From Hugenholtzia roseola DSM 9546 (GTDB lineage: Bacteria; Bacteroidota; Bacteroidia; Cytophagales; Bernardetiaceae): DNA of 64,000 nt. Below are positions 59,943 to 64,000 of the stretch, in pieces. The translations under genes and the position numbers were made by a program. The first letter of the stretch is position 1, and each line of letters begins with the position of its first letter. The notes beneath the pieces were generated by a model, which was given only the letters and a program-made list of their open reading frames with translations, was not told where the DNA came from and ran no database searches. Where the stretch lies: contig NZ_AUGI01000038.1 in NCBI RefSeq assembly GCF_000422585.1, forward strand, positions 1 to 64,000. The letters run 5' to 3'.

Positions 59943-60725
59943 ATGGAGCTAACTATCAAGTCGGAAAAAGGCTTTGAGTACATTGATGAAGGCGAAGGCG
60001 AAGTTTTATTGCTCTTGCATGGCTTGTTTGGCGCGATGAGCAATTGGAATCAGGTGGTAGCACACTTTTCAAAATCGTATCGCGTCCTGATTCCGATGAT
60101 GCCCATTTATACCATTTCAATTCACAAGGCTGATTTAGGCGGCTTAGTGGCATTCATCGAGGAGTTTGTCAAGATGAAAGGCTTGCGCGATTTGACCTTA
60201 GTGGGCAACTCTTTGGGCGGACATGTAGGGCTGATTTACGCCCTCAAACATAAAAAACAGGTGCATCGCTTGGCACTAACAGGCAGTTCGGGCTTGTTTG
60301 AAAATGGCATGGGCGGCTCTTACCCACGACGCGGTAGCTACGACTACATTCAGGAAAAAGTGGCTTATACCTTCTACGACCCTGCTGTGGCGACCAAAGA
60401 ATTGGTAGATGACGTTTTCGAGATTACGAATAGCAACGCCAAATGCCTGCGCATGATAACCATTGCACGCTCGGCACAACGGCACAATATGGCAAAAGAG
60501 GTACAGCAGATAGACATTCCTACCCTATTAGTCTGGGGCTTGAACGATACCATCACGCCGCCTTTGGTAGCGCATGAATTTAATCGCCTACTACCCAATA
60601 GCGAACTGCGTTTCATAGACCGCTGCGGACACGCCCCGATGATGGAACACCCCGAAATTTTCAATGCCTATTTTGAAAAGTTCTTACAAAAACACCCCCT
60701 ACCGACTAAAAGCCTGACGGCTTAG
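59943..60725 (+). CDS. Alpha/beta hydrolase
   Basis: 260 residues. LLLLHGLFGAMSNWN (oxyanion HG motif), nucleophile elbow VGNSLGGHVG with Ser90, acid in VWGLNDTITPP and base in RCGHAPMMEHPE complete a Ser-Asp-His triad. No signal peptide or lid signature specific to a known substrate; MenH-, lipase- and haloalkane-like members share this pattern. It precedes a CBS-domain gene by 44 bp on the same strand, a recurrent Bacteroidota neighbourhood. Confidence 0.9.
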   Translation: MELTIKSEKGFEYIDEGEGEVLLLLHGLFGAMSNWNQVVAHFSKSYRVLIPMMPIYTISIHKADLGGLVAFIEEFVKMKGLRDLTLVGNSLGGHVGLIYALKHKKQVHRLALTGSSGLFENGMGGSYPRRGSYDYIQEKVAYTFYDPAVATKELVDDVFEITNSNAKCLRMITIARSAQRHNMAKEVQQIDIPTLLVWGLNDTITPPLVAHEFNRLLPNSELRFIDRCGHAPMMEHPEIFNAYFEKFLQKHPLPTKSLTA

Positions 60726-60769
60726 TCTGACCCATTCTGCCTCTTTTCGTCTAACTTTCTCTCACACCC

Positions 60770-61462
60770 ATGACGCACACACAAGACCCTCACCTGAATA
60801 CCGCCGCCGAACTTATCAATGACCTAATTCCGCCCCTACAAGGCAAGGATAGCATCAGAAAAGCCTTAGGGTGGATGGACGGTTTCCGCCTGACCCAACT
60901 GCCCGTAGTGGAAAATCATCTCTACAAGGGCATGGTAACGGAAGACCTGCTCTTTGAGATGAACAATCCCGAAGCTCCTATTAGCGAGGTAGAAACCGAG
61001 TTTGCCGATATTTTCGTCAGCGAGCATCAGCACTTTTTCGAGGTCTTGAAGGTTGCCAGCGACCACCAACTGCGTATCGTGCCTGTCCTCAACGCCCAAA
61101 AACACTTTTTGGGCGTTATCACAATCCGCGACACTGTGGCAGCTTTGGCGCGTACCTACGCCACACAAAGCAAGGGCAGCATCTTTGTCTTGGCATTGGA
61201 CTATGTAGATTATTCCTTAGCGCACGTGAGCCGCTTGATAGAGGAAAACAACGCCAAAATTTTGAGCAGCTATGTCGATATTCACCACAACGACCCCAAC
61301 AAAATCAAGCTCACTCTCAAAGTCAATACCGACGAACTGACGCATATCTTAGCCACTCTGGAACGATTTGGCTATCGCATTATCGCCAAATTTCAGGAAA
61401 CGCCACAAGTGGAACTCGAACAAGAAAGGCTCGATTTGCTCTTTCGCTACCTCGACCTATAA
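60770..61462 (+). CDS. CBS-domain protein with ACT-like C-terminus
   Basis: 230 residues. Two CBS motifs (about 12-68 and 73-135; [41 protein letters not shown]) form an adenosyl-nucleotide-binding Bateman module. The remainder (about 150-230, [20 protein letters not shown]) resembles an ACT-like regulatory domain, as in AcuB-type proteins. Cytoplasmic nucleotide or ligand sensor. Between an alpha/beta hydrolase and a TPR gene; all are co-directional with short gaps. Confidence 0.85.
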   Translation: MTHTQDPHLNTAAELINDLIPPLQGKDSIRKALGWMDGFRLTQLPVVENHLYKGMVTEDLLFEMNNPEAPISEVETEFADIFVSEHQHFFEVLKVASDHQLRIVPVLNAQKHFLGVITIRDTVAALARTYATQSKGSIFVLALDYVDYSLAHVSRLIEENNAKILSSYVDIHHNDPNKIKLTLKVNTDELTHILATLERFGYRIIAKFQETPQVELEQERLDLLFRYLDL

Positions 61463-61524
61463 AAGAGAAGCCACCTTTACCATTGTGCATACAAAACTAT
61501 CTTTTCTTTCAATCTTTTTCCGAT

Positions 61525-62055
61525 ATGACACTCGACGACCAATATTTGCGCCTGCACGATATTTTTATGCAAGCCGACCAAAAGATTAAAGACGGCAAAA
61601 TTGCCGAAGCGGTGCAGCTATTAGAAGGCATCTTGCGCGAAGACCCTACCTTTGGGCGTGCCTACAATCACTTGGGCTGGGTCTATGAAATCAAATATCA
61701 GCTCTACCAACAAGCCGATGAATACTACCGCTTGGCACTCCAACACGCACCCGAATATCTGGCAACTTATTACAACTACATGGCACTGCTTTCGAATCTC
61801 AAACGCTTCAACGAGCTACGCCAACTTTTGGAACGCGCCAAAGCCATCGACGGCATCAACAAAGTAACGCTATACAATGAGTACGGTATTTTGTATGAAA
61901 TGGAAGGGCAATATGGCAGAGCCATCGATGCTTATCAGGAAAGTATCAGGCAGGCTTTGGATATGAAGATTATAGAAAATCGCCTGCTTTCCATCGAGCG
62001 TTGTAAAAAGAAAAGCGGACTTTTTGGAGGTTCACACGCTACCGACAAAATTTAA
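61525..62055 (+). CDS. TPR protein
   Basis: 176 residues from ATG 61525 ([14 protein letters not shown]); the longer frame adds 14 residues starting inside the CBS-gene spacer. Four tetratricopeptide repeats are visible: [56 protein letters not shown] and [18 protein letters not shown]. No signal peptide. A scaffold role is inferred. It lies 40 bp before the type II NADH dehydrogenase ATG. Confidence 0.85.
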   Translation: MTLDDQYLRLHDIFMQADQKIKDGKIAEAVQLLEGILREDPTFGRAYNHLGWVYEIKYQLYQQADEYYRLALQHAPEYLATYYNYMALLSNLKRFNELRQLLERAKAIDGINKVTLYNEYGILYEMEGQYGRAIDAYQESIRQALDMKIIENRLLSIERCKKKSGLFGGSHATDKI

Positions 62056-62095
62056 TTTTTTGGTATTAGGAAAAAATCATATAAAAAACAAAACT

Positions 62096-63427
62096 ATGAA
62101 TAACTTAATAACCGAATCAAAACGCCCGCGTGTAGTCATTGTAGGCGGTGGCTTCGGAGGTTTGAAATTGGCGCAAAGCCTACGCAATACCGCCACCGAA
62201 GTTGTGCTTTTCGATAAATTCAACCACCACACCTTTCAGCCCCTACTCTATCAGGTAGCCACTTCGGGCTTGGAAACTTCGGCGATAGTGTATCCCTTTC
62301 GGAAAAATTTTGGCACACAGAGCAACCTCTACTTTCGCTTGGGTGAAGTTTCGAAAGTCTATCCGAATGAAAATCTTATCGAGACTTCTATCGGAAAAGT
62401 CAAATACGATTATTTGGTCATTGCCACAGGTGCAGACACCAATTTTTACGGCATCAAACCCGTAGAAGCCTACGCCGTTCCCATGAAAACGATTCAAGAT
62501 GCTATCCGCCTTCGCAATCGCATTATCAGCAATTTCGAATCGGCACTGCTTATCGAAGAAGAGGAAAACAGAAATAGCTACATCGACTTTGTCATTGTAG
62601 GCGGCGGTCCCACAGGGGTAGAAATTGCGGGCGCACTGTCCGAATTGCGTAGTCATGTCTTTCCAAAAGATTACAGAGAGTTGAATCTCAAAGAGATGGA
62701 CATCCATCTAATTGAGGCTGCCCCGCGCCTGCTCAATGGCATGACCGAAAAGGCAGGCAGAGATGCCGAAAAGTTTTTGAAGGAGATGAACGTGCAGGTG
62801 CATACAGGCAAAAGCGTCAAAACTTATGATGGCTACACCGTAACGCTCAATACAGGCGAAACCTTTATTTCGCGCAACCTCATCTGGGCGGCAGGCGTAA
62901 AAGGCAATCCGATTGCAGGTTTAAATACAGAGGCTATCGTTGGCGGCAATCGCATCAAAGTAGATAGCTATAATCGCGTTTCGGGCTATGAAAATATCTT
63001 TGCCGTAGGTGATGTAGCGGCAATGATAACCGAAAAAACGCCCAAAGGACACCCTATGGTCGCGCCGCCTGCTATCCAACAGGGCAAACTGCTGGCGAAA
63101 AACCTTCAAAACCTTATCCACAAAAAGCCCCTCAAAGCCTTCGAATACAAAGACCAAGGCTCGATGGCTACTATCGGACGCAACCGCGCCGTTGTGGATT
63201 TAAAAAAGGCATATTTGGCAGGCTGGATAGCGTGGTTGGTCTGGATGTTTGTCCATTTGATGTCTTTGGTAGGATTTAGAAACCGCGTCTTTGTTTTTTT
63301 CAGTTGGCTTTGGAGCTACCTTAGTTATGACAAAAGCAACCGCCTGATTATTGGCAAATTAGGCACACAAGCCGATGATGCGCAAAAGGCAAGACAGACC
63401 TTAGAAGGCGACGCATTGCCTCATTAG
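62096..63427 (+). CDS. ndh: Type II NADH dehydrogenase
   Basis: Transfers electrons from NADH to the quinone pool without pumping protons. ATG 62096 is chosen over a frame opening inside the TPR gene. The 443-residue product has FAD-binding VIVGGGFGGLKLA (about 14-26), quinone-side HTFQPLLYQVATSGLE, NADH-binding FVIVGGGPTGVEIAGALSE (about 168-186) and the second FAD contact IFAVGDVAAM. The C-terminus (LAGWIAWLVWMFVHLMSLVG) anchors it to the membrane. Length and motifs are normal. It may be the last gene of the hydrolase-CBS-TPR-ndh run. Confidence 0.95.
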   Translation: MNNLITESKRPRVVIVGGGFGGLKLAQSLRNTATEVVLFDKFNHHTFQPLLYQVATSGLETSAIVYPFRKNFGTQSNLYFRLGEVSKVYPNENLIETSIGKVKYDYLVIATGADTNFYGIKPVEAYAVPMKTIQDAIRLRNRIISNFESALLIEEEENRNSYIDFVIVGGGPTGVEIAGALSELRSHVFPKDYRELNLKEMDIHLIEAAPRLLNGMTEKAGRDAEKFLKEMNVQVHTGKSVKTYDGYTVTLNTGETFISRNLIWAAGVKGNPIAGLNTEAIVGGNRIKVDSYNRVSGYENIFAVGDVAAMITEKTPKGHPMVAPPAIQQGKLLAKNLQNLIHKKPLKAFEYKDQGSMATIGRNRAVVDLKKAYLAGWIAWLVWMFVHLMSLVGFRNRVFVFFSWLWSYLSYDKSNRLIIGKLGTQADDAQKARQTLEGDALPH

Positions 63428-63766
63428 CGTTTAGTTTTAAGTCCAGATGCTAAGTCTGGTTTTAAAAATGGTTTGCCAACTTCGGAAAAGACGTTGCCTT
63501 TTCCGAAGTTGGATTGAAATAAAAAAGAAGGGTAAAGCCAAATTTTATTTTGTTATACCTATTTTGAGCAAAAACTATTCTGTTAGCCTATTTCGTGCTG
63601 CGGTGCGAAGGGCGGTCTTTTTGGGTTTTTACCTGCCCAAATACATAAAAAACCTTAATTTTCCGTTATCTCTTTGGCAGCGTTTCTCTCCTTTCAGAGG
63701 CTTGCTTTGCTAAAAACGCTTCTCGTTCCTATCCTTTCACTATTTGCTTGCTCGCATTTTTCAAAA
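63428..63766. other. Intergenic spacer with a variant repeat A
   Basis: No gene accepted. Holds the hairpin-swapped repeat-A relative at 63430-63548 and the leader of the sensor gene. Confidence 0.55.
63430..63548 (-). repeat. Repeat-A variant with a replaced central hairpin
   Basis: TTTTAAAAATGG, then a 15-nt-arm hairpin CCAACTTCGGAAAAG / CTTTTCCGAAGTTGG (63477-63512), then GATTGAAATAAAAAAG and CCAAATTTTATTTTGTT. The backbone order matches reverse-strand repeat A, but the central hairpin differs. Confidence 0.7.
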
Positions 63767-64000
63767 ATGAATACAAAAAAAGGCTTTTGGCGCAATATTT
63801 CTATCAAAAACAAGGTGATTTTAGTTATCATGCTCGTAACAAGCGTGGCTCTACTTTTTCCCTTTGTGGCATTTTTGGCTTATGATTTTTTCACCTATCG
63901 CGAGCAGGTACGAAATGAATACATCAAAAAGGCAGAATTTATTGGCAAAGAAAACGTCATTACCTTAGAATTTAACAACGCCGTTAGTGCCGAAGAAGCT
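63767..64000 (+). CDS. Sensor protein, N-terminal part (probably a histidine kinase)
   Basis: Open from ATG 63767 to the window edge, 78 residues. It starts MNTKKGFWRNISIKNKV, then a membrane segment (ILVIMLVTSVALLFPFVAF) and an extracytoplasmic region (FFTYREQVRNEYIKKAEFIG). This is the beginning of CHASE8-type sensors, usually hybrid or simple histidine kinases or cyclases. The kinase part is outside the window, so the class is inferred. Confidence 0.7.
   Translation, partial: MNTKKGFWRNISIKNKVILVIMLVTSVALLFPFVAFLAYDFFTYREQVRNEYIKKAEFIGKENVITLEFNNAVSAEEA

Noticed and set aside
63447-63713. 88-codon open frame before the sensor gene
   Set aside because: It runs through the hairpin-swapped repeat and shows no motif.

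Overview
The window is a chromosomal stretch of a Bacteroidota bacterium, most likely of the Cytophagales. Supporting signs are two large secreted proteins ending in type IX secretion (T9SS) sorting domains (one type A, one type B/gliding-associated), a periplasmic two-propeller sensor fused to a SpoIIE-type phosphatase, DUF3857/transglutaminase exported proteins, Bacteroidota -7 boxes (TAnnTTTG) in front of many genes, almost no Shine-Dalgarno motifs and AT-rich spacers. The genus cannot be assigned from this window. No rRNA, tRNA, CRISPR array, prophage or plasmid origin was seen.

Layout. 0-0.3 kb: 5' part of an ISAs1-family transposase running off the left edge. 0.5-8.1 kb: paired DUF3857/transglutaminase-like exported proteins, an OB-fold-like exported protein, gltX and an unrecognised protein. 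8.2-10.5 kb: a PNGase F-like deglycosylating lipoprotein and a DinB/DUF1569 protein. 11.8-19.0 kb (minus): a close run of propeller-SpoIIE sensor, aroA, udk, a KtrA-like RCK protein and rsmH. 19.3-21.2 kb: methyltransferase-like protein and GT2 glycosyltransferase. 21.4-30.3 kb: purA, a small membrane protein, a lipoprotein, phosphohexomutase with a TPR protein, a small TPR protein, and an outer-membrane beta-barrel-like protein with its small exported partner. 30.5-38.5 kb: CPBP protease, prfA, a coiled-coil membrane protein, SirB1-like protein, UbiA prenyltransferase, TPR adenylate cyclase and PlsC acyltransferase. 39.3-49.6 kb: accessory-looking region with a thioredoxin fold lacking both cysteines, a C-terminally short methylmalonyl-CoA mutase small subunit without its partner, an orphan Cas6-like protein, a Fic protein, ComF, a one-protein MmeI-like restriction-modification enzyme and a DUF423 protein. 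50-59.3 kb: two giant T9SS cargo proteins. 59.9-64 kb: alpha/beta hydrolase, CBS-domain protein, TPR protein, type II NADH dehydrogenase and the start of a sensor protein.

The most unusual content lies between genes. A short inverted-repeat family, here called A (about 171 bp, termini AGTRATGTTAARTTCT), occurs in seven or eight recognisable copies plus decayed ones. A second family, B (termini GGCGTTGTTRCAACG), has an exact 8-bp target duplication at one site and a 7/8 duplication at another, so it is or was mobile. A sits in the same place and orientation inside B-type sequence several times. B has inserted into an older A, and hairpin cassettes are duplicated or exchanged between copies. 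A central hairpin with arms ACAAGGCA and TGCCTTGT recurs about twelve times. These elements fill nearly all long spacers.

Transcription. The 19.0 to 11.8 kb minus block reads as a largely co-directional unit with an internal promoter just before udk. pgm follows its TPR neighbour by about 30 bp. Several genes end in hairpins sharing the stem ACCCTAAG/CTTAGGGT. Functional calls below rest on motifs read directly from the translated sequence; no database search was possible.
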